64,000 nt of DNA from Globisporangium splendens (GCA_006386115.1 VFIW01000006.1:1508706-1572705), one strand, 5' to 3'; positions 22,113-32,846 are shown, counted from the first letter of the stretch. A program made the numbers and translations. Notes: generated from the letters alone by a model not told the origin.

Positions 22113-23901
22113 AGACTTTGTTATTTTTCGTACCATAATAAGCAGATAATTCTGAAGTAGAGCCGACAATTTTGGCATGCAAAGCGTTTATTTTTCTTGC
22201 TTCTCTGTGCGGAGTGGCTGGGCTTTCTGATGGAGATGGACTTGGGATGTTCTAGGCAAATCGGGGACTGAACGAATTGCAAAGTAGCGAGCTAAATCGA
22301 GTGTGTCGCAGTACTGTAGCTGCATCATCGAATAGCACACGATTAGGATTCTATATGGGCCGCCATATAGCACCATCATCAGAGATGCCATTGCTCATAA
22401 TGCTCCACGCACACCTACGAGTAAGCTGTTAGCCGAGGTGCATCGCAAAAATGGAGAATAATCTGCTAAATCGTGTTCATATTTTCTTATTGTTCGTGCA
22501 ATTCGGGAAATGTGAGTGTCCGCACCTGCTTGAGATATAACTCGCCCGCCGACGACACTCAAGTGTCTACATCAGTTGATCCAAGTGATAACGACGTGGG
22601 CGCTAACTCAGTGCACGCCGCACTGCTGTTGCTGAGCACGAGCCATGTGCACGAACAGGTCATCGTTGCTTTGTGATCAGAGCTTCAGTGTACAGGGTTC
22701 GATGTCTGAGGAGTGTTTGTCTGCCACATCAACAATAGCTCAGTCATGTCCCGCAGGACACTTTGCGTGGATACGCATTTAAATCGGACTTAGGAATGCA
22801 ATCAATGACAGAATGCTTCGGTTTATGCAGACTTTGTGCGAACTTTAAAAAGACTCACACCTGCGAGCTTTTACAGGGTGACGAATTATCGGAAAAAAGG
22901 GCAACGCGAACTATTGCGGGTGCAGCAATTCCAGGAGAAAAAGAGTTAGCGCTCATTTTGAGTATTTCGTCACGATGGTAAATGACCGAGCAGCCTCCAT
23001 GGCGCGCGCGTGGTAAGAGGCGAAAATGTGTCTGCATCCGCGCGATTTGAGCAGCACGGTACAGAGGGGCAAATCAGTCGTGATCGAGGCTTGATGCAGC
23101 GCGCGAAAGATAACCTCACGGCACGCCACGCAATCGACGGGGTCTTCCAGCGCGCGTTTTTCGCGACAGGCTACAGCAGTCGCTGTAATACTTCCCAAGC
23201 AGCACGAGGGGCCGAAGAATCGGGTGAGTAGCGAGCAAACAAAGTCGGAGCTGAGGAATGTCCGACGAACGTGCGCGCGTGATACAAAATGAGTTGAAGT
23301 GCACTAGTTGATTACTTTGCGCGATGGTGGTTATCCACATCACCGCTTCTGTCGTTACTGAGCCACGTACATGCTGCTACTTGAGCTGCACTTCAGTAAA
23401 CAATTTGGATGCTCTGAAGATCAAAAGGAGTGCTGCCACATCAACAATAGTTGAAGTGCAGCCATTTTCCCGCACGACTGCCACTTTGCGTGGCTACAGC
23501 ACTAAATCGGATTTATCAGAACACGATGATGGTACTTTTCAACTCGCATTTTGAAAAATGGTTCGGATCTATAAACCTTTCGTGAATGCGTACTTTTACA
23601 AGGTTCTGAACCTCCAGAAACAGAATGTCATCGATGGTGTGGTATGCGTTAGAGAGAGGTTTATAAATTGAGTCTAAATAGAACCATTAAAGCACAAAAC
23701 ATGGTATAGAGGGATCATTCGACCGTTAGCATCTTTAAAGAGGTCTGTCATGGTGAACACCCTCACACGACACACAACAGAGAAGAAGGACAACGACACG
23801 GCCATGAAGGATGGGGTGACGCTGTCGTGTGACTCTGCTTTCATTCCGGAATCCGCCACGCGAAGCACACACAAACAGTCACGTTGTCTTCGCCAACAGC
23901 C
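22113..23901. other. Spacer between ferric reductase copies 1 and 2
   Basis: 1.8 kb without a supported gene. It contains a diverged direct-repeat pair (22683-22795 and 23395-23518, listed separately). A GC-richer island at 22980-23230 has open frames on both strands, but none has recognisable domains or a consistent start. Confidence 0.4.
22683..23518 (+). repeat. Diverged direct-repeat pair upstream of ferric reductase copy 2
   Basis: Segments 22683-22795 and 23395-23518 share CTGCCACATCAACAATAG exactly (22721 and 23433), CTTTGCGTGG (22761 and 23484) and AAATCGGA (22781 and 23504), with mismatches and small indels between. They may be remnants of ancestral promoter duplication in the array. 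Confidence 0.65.
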
Positions 23902-26175
23902 ATGCGGAGAGCACTCGTACGGTGGGCGGCAGTCACCGTTTCCCTAACCAGCAGCTGCTGCTTCCACGGGATCATGTCAGTCCAAGCAGCCGTCGCTGCC
24001 GTCACGAGCTCGGACATCTGCACCAGCGCCGAGTTCGCTACACTCGCGGCGGCTGCACTTGGCTCGAGTCCGATCGCCATCAAATCGCTCGTCAAGGATG
24101 ACCAGGTGTGCATCGAACTCACGCTCTCGTCGAGCATCGCGTCGTCGGCGTCCTGGTTTGCGATCGGACTCTCGTCATCGGGTGACATGGTGAGCTACCC
24201 GAACAAGAACGTCATGCTCTTCCAGTCGAGTGTCGGACAGCCTGTGTCATACGCGATCAGCGGACACACGAGGAGCGGCGTGAAGAAAGAGAGCGACCAG
24301 ACGGGGTTCGTCGTCGGCTCGGCCAGTGCGGCATCCATGTCCTTCAGCTATCAGCGCACCTTGGCTGCAGTGTCTTCGACTGACCTCACGATCGCGCCGA
24401 ACGCGAACGTAAGGTTCATCTGGTCGTACGGCTCCTCGTGGCCAATCAGCAGTCACGAAGATGGAACCTTTGGCTCGGAGACCTACACGTTCACCAGTGC
24501 AAACACTAACTCGAATGCAAGTGCAAGCGGCGCAGGTATATCGGCCCCTACGAGTCCAGTCTCGACCTGGAAAGCACCATCACCTCCCTTCTGTGATGGT
24601 AGAAATTGTCCTGCGATCGTCGGTGGAGGCGCATTCCTCGTCATGGTGTTCGCTGGTCTGGTCCTCACCTTCACACTCAGCAAGTCCCCAGTCGGTCGCG
24701 TGCTGCTGCACCGCACCGTGAAGGCGCCTCCAGTGAAATCGACCACCAACAGCGTCGTCGCCAACCCTGTAAACATGTTCTCGCAAAACCTCGCCGACCT
24801 GCGCCTGGGTGAAGTGCTCGTGATCCTGATCTTTGTCGGCGCCGTGCTCGTGCTCGCGAGCATGATCTCCGACGAGACGAAGACGGTGGTCTGGGGCCAA
24901 ATCGTGCTGCTCATGCTCATGTTCATGCTGCTGCCTGTCGCGCGCATCCGTCTCTGGTCGATCCTCTTTGGCAGCTCGTTCGAACGCATCATCAAGTTCC
25001 ACCGCTGGCTCGGCATGGTCCTGACCATCGCAGTCATCATTCACGTCGTCGAGGCACTGAAGCTCACGAGCGCGACGCAATCGGAAAAGTACGGCAAGGT
25101 CACGCCGCTCTACGGCTTCATCGCGTTCGTCTCGTTTGCGACTATGGCGCTGCTGGCGAACGAGTTCATCCGCCGCAAAGCGTTCGAGATCTTCTACCTG
25201 AGCCACCGCGTGCTGTCGGTTGTCGGTCTCGTGTTCTCGATCCTGCACTCACCCAAGATGATCGGTCTCGCGCTCGTGGTGCCCATCAGCTTCTACGCCA
25301 TCGGACTGCTCATCCGTTGGTACGTCTCGTTCACGTCGTCGTTCCAGGCCAACATCTCGGTGCACCACTCGTCGGGCGCCACGTCGCTCGTGCTGCAGCC
25401 GAACGACAAGACCGGCAAGCTCGCGTTCGAGATGAGCCCGGCGTCGTACTTCTGGATCCGCATCCCGACGATCTCGAGCTTCGAGTGGCACCCGTTCTCG
25501 GCGATCGTGACTCCGGACGGCAACTCGGTCGGCTTCTGCATCAAGGCCATGGGCGACGGATCGTACACGCGGACGCTGCTGGGGGAAGCGCAGAAGAAGC
25601 ACGCCGTGTCGGTGAACCTGAGCGGTCCGTACGGCCAGATGTCGCTGGACGTCGACCACTACGACGTGGTCATCCTGATCGCGGGCGGCGTCGGCATCAC
25701 GCCCATGATCAGTCTCATCAACCAGAAGCGCTTGTTCCCGGGCAAAGACTCGTCGTCGTCGGCCAAGTCGCCGGACTGGCACGTCGTCTGGTCAGTGCAG
25801 CAGGCCGACCACTTGCTCATGATCGAGGACTTTATGCCGTCGCAGGCGCAATTGGACTACGCGGCGACCGCGCAGACGACTTACCAGAACCCGAACCAGC
25901 CCATTGGTGCCATTAACGCGCCTCGATCGTTCCAGGTGAACTGGAACTTCCACGTGTCGGCGGCACAGAGCGAAGGCGTCGTGACGCGCGAGAACGGTGA
26001 CACGCTGACGTACAAGGCGGGTCGCCCTGTGATGGAAGAGATGATCAACACGTCGCGGTTCATGGGTCGCCGCGTGACGGTCGTGGCGTGCGGTCCGCCG
26101 ACGATGACTGCGGAGGCTCAAGCCTTAGCGCGCCGATGTAACTTTGATTTCCACAAAGAGGTCTTCAACTGGTGA
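23902..26175 (+). CDS. DOMON-ferric reductase, copy 2
   Basis: Same architecture and predicted reaction as copy 1, 757 residues from ATG 23902. The hydrophobic N-terminus (RALVRWAAVTVSL onward) is a signal peptide or anchor. The DOMON domain is diverged from copy 1 but aligns throughout (TSSDICTSAEFATLAA, VMLFQSSVGQP, SDQTGFVVGSAS), with a longer Ser/Asn-rich linker. From 24613 to the stop the DNA is identical to copy 1, so both encode the same membrane core, FAD and NAD(P) modules. The two genes can therefore differ only in the extracytosolic head, in promoter and in 3' flank. Confidence 0.93.
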   Translation: MRRALVRWAAVTVSLTSSCCFHGIMSVQAAVAAVTSSDICTSAEFATLAAAALGSSPIAIKSLVKDDQVCIELTLSSSIASSASWFAIGLSSSGDMVSYPNKNVMLFQSSVGQPVSYAISGHTRSGVKKESDQTGFVVGSASAASMSFSYQRTLAAVSSTDLTIAPNANVRFIWSYGSSWPISSHEDGTFGSETYTFTSANTNSNASASGAGISAPTSPVSTWKAPSPPFCDGRNCPAIVGGGAFLVMVFAGLVLTFTLSKSPVGRVLLHRTVKAPPVKSTTNSVVANPVNMFSQNLADLRLGEVLVILIFVGAVLVLASMISDETKTVVWGQIVLLMLMFMLLPVARIRLWSILFGSSFERIIKFHRWLGMVLTIAVIIHVVEALKLTSATQSEKYGKVTPLYGFIAFVSFATMALLANEFIRRKAFEIFYLSHRVLSVVGLVFSILHSPKMIGLALVVPISFYAIGLLIRWYVSFTSSFQANISVHHSSGATSLVLQPNDKTGKLAFEMSPASYFWIRIPTISSFEWHPFSAIVTPDGNSVGFCIKAMGDGSYTRTLLGEAQKKHAVSVNLSGPYGQMSLDVDHYDVVILIAGGVGITPMISLINQKRLFPGKDSSSSAKSPDWHVVWSVQQADHLLMIEDFMPSQAQLDYAATAQTTYQNPNQPIGAINAPRSFQVNWNFHVSAAQSEGVVTRENGDTLTYKAGRPVMEEMINTSRFMGRRVTVVACGPPTMTAEAQALARRCNFDFHKEVFNW
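24613..26173 (+). repeat. Identical 1,561-bp block, second copy
   Basis: Partner of 20550-22110. Identity breaks at the stop codon itself (TAG in copy 1, TGA here) and at the base before 24613. Confidence 0.9.
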
Positions 26176-26651
26176 ACATGATTTGCGTGTTTGAGCTTCG
26201 CTGATTTTCTTCTTCCTTGATTGCTCATCTCCGACTGACACTTGAATCTCGCCGCAACGTGGCCCCAAGATGCAAATCATGTGCCACGCACTGTACCCGG
26301 TCCGCAGCTGGCCTCCTTCGCTGCGCACATGACTTTCCAAAGTCATTTGACCCAGCTGCTCACGTCGGCACTGATTTATTTCGAATGGGTTCGTGGCGGA
26401 AATGAATCCATCGCCTGTGGTTTAACTGTGTGGGCTCTGCTTGAGTAATCTTCAACCCACAGGCGACACCCACGCTGGTTCCACTGCAGCCTTTCTGGAG
26501 CAAATGCTGGCCTCTCATTCGTCGAGCGCCTGGCTGGACGTTAAATAACGACTGTGTGTTGAACGGATCCTTCCTGCCAGTCGCGAATTTGTCTTCAAGC
26601 GCCGCCAGCACCGCAGCAGTCATACGGCGCCTTATTAAGCAACAACACGCG
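26176..26651. other. Promoter region of ferric reductase copy 3
   Basis: 476 bp with no gene. It includes the 3' flank of copy 2, which is unrelated to that of copy 1. No shared element with the other two upstream regions was obvious. Confidence 0.35.
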
Positions 26652-28973
26652 ATGACCATCCGCCATGTGCTCTCGACCGGACTTGCTGCTGTATGTGCGT
26701 TAAGCAGCTTTGTATCTGGTGGGATAGCTGCTTCAACGGAGCCTGATATCTGCGCGAGTGATGAGTTTCTGGCGCTGCAGCCCGAGCCGTTTGGGGCGAG
26801 TCCGATCACGGTCAAGTCGCTCGTGAAGAGTGGCCACGTGTGCATGGAGTTTACGCTCGCAGCTGCCGACCCGGCGATCGGTGCCAAATGGTTTGCTGTG
26901 GGGCTTTCGACGTCCGGGAAAATGGTGAACTCGCCTGCCGCGAGCGTGATGCTGTTCCAGTCGTCGACGGGGTCGCTGGACAAGTACGTGCTTGGCGGGT
27001 ACTCGAAGAAGGCGGTCGAAAAGGATGCCGACCAGAGCGGCTTCACTGTGGCGAGTGTGAGTCTGTCGACAATGAGTTTCAGCTACCAGCGTCCGCTCGA
27101 GGCAGCTACAGCGACCGATGTGGCGATTGACCCCAGCAAATCGGCCAAGTTCATCTGGGCATACGGCGCGTCGTGGCCGACTCCGGGCCACCAACGCGGC
27201 ACGAAGGGCTCTGTGGAGTACACATTTGCTGCCGAGAGCGCAACGAGCAACTCAAACACGAGCGGGAACTCGACGACGTCGCAGCCCAAAATGCCAGGAC
27301 GGAGCGGCACGTCAGACACAATGAACGTGTACACCAACCCAATATTAGTCGATATTTCAGAACCGTACTGCGAAGGCGAGAACTGCCCTGCGGTTGTCGG
27401 TGGCATCGCATTTCTCGTCATGGTGCTGTGCGGGGTGTTAATGTCGTCGGTCTTTCGTAAGACGCGAGCAGGACGATTTGTGCTACACCATAGGTTGCTG
27501 GCTCCGCCAGTGAAGTCCACGACCAATGCTGTCATCAGCAGCCCTTGGACCATGCTACAGCAAAACCTCGCTGATCTTCGCGTCGGGGAAGTGGTCATCA
27601 TGCTGATGTTTGGAGGGGCGATAGCTGCGCTCGTGATCCTCAATTCAGGCGCGACAACGCAGGTGATCACTGGACAGGTAGTGCTGCTGATCCTGATGTT
27701 CCTGCTGCTGCCCGTGTCGAGGATCCCACTTTGGTCGGTTTTCTTCGGGAGCTCCTTCGAGCGCGTCATCAAGTTCCACCGTTGGACAGGGATGGCGATG
27801 TCGTGTGCATTGGTTGTGCATTTGGTCGAAGCGTTGAAAGTCACAAGTGTCACCGAGCCAGAGCAATTTGGTCAAGTCGTTCCACTGAATGGGTTCATCG
27901 CGTTTATCTCCTTCGCCTTGATGGCTTTGCTGGCAAACGAGTATATCCGTCGCAAGGCGTTTGAAGTGTTCTACATCAGTCACCGCGTACTATCGATCGT
28001 CGGGCTCGTCTTTACAATTTTGCATGCGCCGAGGATTATTGGCGTGGCTCTGGTGGTCCCACTGGTCTTCTACGGGCTCGGTTTGCTGTTCCGGTGGTAC
28101 GTGGCGCTCACTTCAAAACACCAGGCAGCCGTTTGCGTGCATCTTGCGCCAGGCGCGACAACTCTTGTGCTTGAGCCAAACGAGAGAACGGTAAGGCAGA
28201 TCTCCCCGGCATCGTATTTCTGGATCAACATCCCAGCCATTTCGCGCTTTCAATGGCATCCGTTCTCAGCCATTTTGAAGCCAGACGGGAAATCCATTGG
28301 CTTTTGCATCAAGGCGATGGGGGCAGGATCGTTCACGCAGAAACTTCTTGAAGTTGGTGAAAAGGAGAAGAACCTGTCGGTGAATCTCTGCGGTCCATTT
28401 GGACGTCTTTCTGTCAATGTGGACGAGTACGAGGTTGTCGTTATCGTCGCTGGAGGCGTCGGCATTACTCCAATGATTAGTCTCCTCAACCAGAGACACT
28501 TGTTCCCACCTGCCGCAGCGACAATGAAAACTGCGTCAGATGTGGATCACACGATTCAAGAGTGGTATGTGGTCTGGTCAGTGCCAAATACCGATCATTT
28601 GCTGAAAATTGACACCTTCATGCCAACGCAAGCACAACTCAACAACATGGCGACGTCCAGTACTCGTACGATTCAAGATCCAAACCAGGCGCTCGATGTG
28701 ATCACGACCAGTGCTATTCAGTCGGACTTCACTGTAGATTGGAACATTCACGTCTCGTCAGCAAAATCTGACGGCGCAGTGTTGCGCGGCAATGGAGACA
28801 AGTTACCATATAAAGCGGGGCGACCTACGCTGAGCCATGCCATCAACACTGCTCGCTTTGGCGGGCGCCGAGTGACTGTTTTGGCGTGTGGGCCGCCAAC
28901 GATGACAGCAGAGGCGCAGGCATTGGCACGAACGTGCCACTTTGATTTCCACAAAGAAGTCTTCAACTGGTGA
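26652..28973 (+). CDS. DOMON-ferric reductase, copy 3 (diverged)
   Basis: Intronless, 773 residues from ATG 26652, which opens a good signal peptide (MTIRHVLSTGLAAVCALSSF). The in-frame upstream extension lacks this property, so the internal start is preferred. The order of modules is the same: DOMON (EPDICASDEF to about residue 200), linker, membrane core with FHRWTGMAMSCALVVHLVEA and SHRVLSIVGLVFTILH, FAD motif HPFSAI, GGVGITPM, and the closing FDFHKEVFNW shared by all three copies. It is spread with substitutions along its whole length relative to copies 1 and 2, so it did not take part in the recent conversion. Codon use is less GC-biased than in copies 1 and 2. Confidence 0.93.
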   Translation: MTIRHVLSTGLAAVCALSSFVSGGIAASTEPDICASDEFLALQPEPFGASPITVKSLVKSGHVCMEFTLAAADPAIGAKWFAVGLSTSGKMVNSPAASVMLFQSSTGSLDKYVLGGYSKKAVEKDADQSGFTVASVSLSTMSFSYQRPLEAATATDVAIDPSKSAKFIWAYGASWPTPGHQRGTKGSVEYTFAAESATSNSNTSGNSTTSQPKMPGRSGTSDTMNVYTNPILVDISEPYCEGENCPAVVGGIAFLVMVLCGVLMSSVFRKTRAGRFVLHHRLLAPPVKSTTNAVISSPWTMLQQNLADLRVGEVVIMLMFGGAIAALVILNSGATTQVITGQVVLLILMFLLLPVSRIPLWSVFFGSSFERVIKFHRWTGMAMSCALVVHLVEALKVTSVTEPEQFGQVVPLNGFIAFISFALMALLANEYIRRKAFEVFYISHRVLSIVGLVFTILHAPRIIGVALVVPLVFYGLGLLFRWYVALTSKHQAAVCVHLAPGATTLVLEPNERTVRQISPASYFWINIPAISRFQWHPFSAILKPDGKSIGFCIKAMGAGSFTQKLLEVGEKEKNLSVNLCGPFGRLSVNVDEYEVVVIVAGGVGITPMISLLNQRHLFPPAAATMKTASDVDHTIQEWYVVWSVPNTDHLLKIDTFMPTQAQLNNMATSSTRTIQDPNQALDVITTSAIQSDFTVDWNIHVSSAKSDGAVLRGNGDKLPYKAGRPTLSHAINTARFGGRRVTVLACGPPTMTAEAQALARTCHFDFHKEVFNW

Positions 28974-29102
28974 TTCTTTCGCTCACTGACCACAATCTGC
29001 AAAATCCAAGCATCTACATTTGGCGATGGACAAATCACCCAGAAACCATCTCGCACCTGAAGCACGCGTGTGCCGCCTCGTTGATGAGGAAGAGTAATAG
29101 CA

Positions 29103-30287
29103 TTATTCAATGTAATCAAAGTCGTCTTTAATGCCTAGCCACTTGTCCACCTGCATCATCATACGACGCGCACCATTGGTATTGGCTGGAACATACCAGA
29201 GGTTCAAGGCTGCATACTGCACGACACATACCTCAGAAGATGCGCAACCACGCTTCTGCACAACCCATGACCTCATCGTGAACACGTTGTCTACAAAGGT
29301 TCATAAACAGGCAAGCCCCACATGTTCAGAGATTCCACAGCTCCGACCTCGATTCCTAGTGCAAACATGCATCAAACCTGTCCAGCGATCGGCGCCGAGT
29401 TTCGCGATCTGTACCTTGCGCTCTAATGAAGCCAGAAGGAGCCGTCGATAAGCATATGAACGGCGATCTGCACAAACACAGCGTCGTCAGGCAAAAGCAG
29501 TACGTACCCATTTCCTCTAAAATTTCTGGATCATTCTCAGCCAAGTGGTGGATGTTTGTCTTGAGCACTTTCACTTTCTCCTGTAGTTCGGCGAGGCGCT
29601 GCAGTTTTTGCGCTCGATCATCCTGCTCCACACAGCAAACGCCAGAATTAATAACGCTAAGAGCAGACCGAGCAAATGCAGCAGGCATTCTCCCGAAGAA
29701 AACGGAATAACGAACGGATTCAGTGCGCATATTCTTCTGTGCTTCAATGGCGAGTTTCACTTTACTCAGTTTCTCCTGCGTCGCGGTCTTTCGCTGCTCC
29801 AGCTCGCTCAGTTTACGCTTCCTTGATTGCGACACTTTCGACGGGAACGACCAAAAGTAATTGCCCGATCCGATCTGTAGCAAAGTAACATACCACAGGT
29901 AAGAAACGACTAGCAATTAGCAAATGTGTCATACAGAAGCACTACTACAGCGCTTCTGTCATTGTCGCGCCATACCTTGTCGCAATCCACGAGCGCGTCA
30001 TCTACGAGCGCTTGGTTCACATCTTTGATTGTCTGTAACACTGCACGAACCACCACCGACAACACACATACGTCACACAGCAGCACACGTCGAACCGCCG
30101 TATTGTTAGCACGGCCGTGACGGTAAGTGTAACTAGCCATTTAAAGGCACATTCACGCACCAACACCAGCCTTCGCGCCAAGCTTCTCGATCTCCTTGAG
30201 GTTGAACACGTCCTTGGCGTCGTGGTAGATGTGCAGCAGCCGCTCGCGCTTCTCCTCGAGCGACACGCCCTTCTTGCGCTTCGACAT
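29103..30287 (-). CDS. MND1: Meiotic nuclear division protein 1, MND1 (about 7 exons)
   Basis: MND1 pairs with HOP2 and helps RAD51/DMC1 strand invasion in meiosis. The first exon (30287-30167) reads MSKRKKGVSLEEKRERLLHI, the conserved winged-helix start. The next gives VLQTIKDVNQALVDDALVDC, then GSGNYFWSFPSK, the family's core motif. A coiled coil follows (KRKLSELEQRKTATQEKL, then AELQEKVKVLKTNI). The tail exons read ADRWTDNVFTMRSW and, after a last intron ending ATGATGCAG, VDKWLGIKDDFDYIE with the family C-terminus. Donors for the third and fourth exons are approximate. A functional MND1 implies a meiotic, sexual cycle. Converges on ferric reductase copy 3 with 129 bp between stops. Confidence 0.92.
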
Positions 30288-30521
30288 CTCCAGAGGGGAG
30301 GAGGGTGAGGGTGCTTAATTGACAGGCGTCCAAGAGCGCGCGCGTCTTCCGAGATGCGATGCTCTAGATGAGGCAAATGGCGTTCTGCACACACACAATT
30401 TGACAGCACAACTTGTGCGAAAAAGATGATGATATCAAAGTATTTTCCAACAAATAGCTGCTTTATTTTCGGTTATTAACATGTGTTGCATAGCAACCTG
30501 ACTTATTGGGCGACGATGCCC

Positions 30522-31611
30522 TCAAAATGTGACCTCCTTGGTGGCGCCGACGAGTTCGGCCGTGCGCTGCAGCGTCTGGCGGGCGTTGAGAAGCAGTTCA
30601 TCCAGTGTGCCGTCGTTCTGGATCACCAGGTCGGCTTTGCGCACTTTTTCCTATTCATGTATAAGTCAAATACCGTCAGTGGGAGGCAACAACCTCAAAG
30701 CAGAAATCGTATGCACAATGACGGCAACGCACGTGGAGTTTCATCTGCGACTGGATACGCTTGGTGGCGTCTTCTTCGCTCAGACTATCGCGCTTAACGA
30801 GACGATCCAGTTCATGCGCTTCCGAGCACGCGACGACGATCGTCGGGTAGCAAAAGTGCTCGAGCAGCAACGTCTCGAACAGCAGCGGTGCATCCAGCAC
30901 CACGAGCCGCTTGCGCTGGATCAGCCGATGGTACATAAGCTGCTTGAACATCTCCCAAATGATGTATTTCTACACAAACACAAGCCACCACACGCATGTT
31001 TGCAAAGTGAATATCTCGCTGCAACCCCTCATCATAATGCGTAAGGTACTCGCGTGGGTGCAGGCATCCAAGCGCTTCCGCTTCGCGGGGTTGCCGAAGA
31101 TGATCGCGCCGAGCTTCGCGCGATTGATCATCTTGTCGTCTTCATTGAGCACGTCTTCGCCAAACACCTTGACGATCTCCTTGTACGCGCCCTGTCCAGG
31201 CATCACGACCTGTCGGGCGACGATGTCAGCGTCGACGATCACGGCGCCGGCTTCCTGGAATGTCTTCGATACGGTACTTTTGCCCGTCGCGATGCCGCCC
31301 GTGAGACCAACGCCAACGAGAGACGCACCAACGACACGACCGACAAAGAAGCCCGATAGCAGACCTGCAGAATGTTGCCATGGGAACTAGTATATAGAGG
31401 CATAGCGAGAGAAATAGCGGATCAGCAGCTGCGCACGTGCGAAAATGGAAGGTGATCAGAGGGTAATCACCAGTGGCGCCAGCAGAAACGGCGCGACTGC
31501 GAGTGCCCAACGCTTCCACGAGTTCTTCTTGAGCCGCTCCTTGATCTGGCCCGACGGGACGCCGAGCACCGCGCCAAGCGGTAGCCACACCAACAGCGCC
31601 ACCGCCAGCAT
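30522..31611 (-). CDS. COAE: Dephospho-CoA kinase, with N-terminal membrane segment
   Basis: Catalyses the last step of CoA synthesis, ATP phosphorylation of dephospho-CoA. The P-loop GLTGGIATGKST is followed by VIVDADIVARQVV and the CoA-domain stretch FGNPAKRKRLDA. The next exons give LVVLDAPLLFET, the lid-like KRDSLSEEDATKRIQSQM and VIQNDGTLDEL, ending at TGA 30522. Ahead of the P-loop is a hydrophobic segment (LLSGFFVGRVVGASLVGV), and before it a short frame from ATG 31611 (MLAVALLVWLPLGAVLG) that looks like a signal anchor. The splice joining these two is not resolved: the only GT donor I see is phase 0, while the acceptor near 31368 needs phase 1. The kinase core is certain; the first exon is provisional. 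Confidence 0.83.
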
Positions 31612-31789
31612 CGCTCTTTCTTCTCGTCAAACAAATCACCTGAAGTGATCATGCAATCACTCACGCCTTTTTCAAAAAATCCAACCAACCAAAACTCTTG
31701 ATCCTTCATTTTTAGCCAATAAAATGTCGAAATGATGCATCGGTGGCGCGAAAAATCATCATTTCGTTTCACGAGGTGAGAGCGCCATT

Positions 31790-32846
31790 ATGATGATCCC
31801 AGACGTGGCGCAGCTGCTCGAGTTCCTGGACGCGAAGGAAGTCGCGCAGCTCGTGCACGCGCACAAGGAGCTCTCGCAGGACAGCGGTGCCGTGTGGCAT
31901 TGGATCTTCACGCGCATGCAGCGCTTCATGCCGCACGTCGCGCTGCCGCGCCACCCGCCGTCCCACGAGAGCCTCGATCCGGTCGTGCTCATCACGTTGC
32001 TGCGGCGATTGCATGTCGCCATGTCATGTGAGTGCAGCGCAATTGCTCCGTAAAAAGCATGCTGCAGTAGCTAACGCTTCATTACATGCACTGCTGTATG
32101 TAGATGTGTTTGACGTGCGCTTTGATGCCTCGCGACATGGCCGCGACGTGCGCATCGCCGACGACGAGCGGTATGTGACCAACTGGGGACTCCACGGTGG
32201 CTCCATCTACGGCGACCGCGCGTGCACCGCGGAAAGCGTGAGCTACTGGGAATGTGAAGGGCTGAGTGAAGGCAGCTACGTCGGTATCACGGAAGAAATT
32301 GGTGCAAGTGGCGGTAGTGGAGCCGCCGGATTCCACTACGGCGTCTACTTCCAGCGCTCAGAGCGGCTCTTGTCGATGCCGACGCCGGCATGCGACAACA
32401 TGCCAGCGATCATGTACTGCGAGAGCGGTTTCATCACGAACGGCATGTTCCGCGGGCCAAAGCCGCGCTTGCCAGCGGGCGTGAACATCCTGCACGCTCA
32501 GCCGTTCAAGGAGAACGACCGCGTTGGCGTGCTCGTGGACCTCCTGGAAGGCAACTTGGTGTTTCTGCTGAATGGACGCGTTCAAGGCACGCCGATCGCA
32601 ATCGACTGTCGAAAACAGTACCGACCCGTGTTCACAGCACGCATGTGTATGAATTTAAAGCTTATCCCGCACGTGCGACCTCCGTGGCATTGCATCTACA
32701 ACGTGACTGAATTGCTTCCGCTCCAGCACTACGACAGCAACAATCAGCAGGACGACGAAGAAGCGGTTGCGAAGGATGAGCTGATGGAGTCGCAAGAGCG
32801 CGCTGGGCACGCCTACGACGACGACAATCAGACCGTGGTGCCTTGA
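31790..32846 (+). CDS. F-box-like/SPRY-domain protein (2 exons)
   Basis: Likely substrate adaptor of an SCF ubiquitin ligase. Exons 31790-32027 and 32104-32846 encode 326 residues. The N-terminus (PDVAQLLEFLDAKEVAQLV, then WHWIF) resembles an F-box. The SPRY domain covers about 80-290, with WECEGLSEGSYVGITEE, FHYGVYF, the turn GMFRGPKPRL, and DRVGVLVDLLEGNLVFLLNG near its end. FBXO45-type proteins have this combination, though I do not claim orthology. Its last 19 bases overlap the end of the converging YjbQ-family gene. It is divergent from the dephospho-CoA kinase gene. Confidence 0.85.

Noticed and set aside
31445..31648. Separate small gene from the frame beginning MLAVALLVWLPLG on the minus strand.
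   Set aside because: Its 51 residues end at once in an apparent intron, and its position directly before the kinase suggests a first exon; kept as a provisional part of the dephospho-CoA kinase model.
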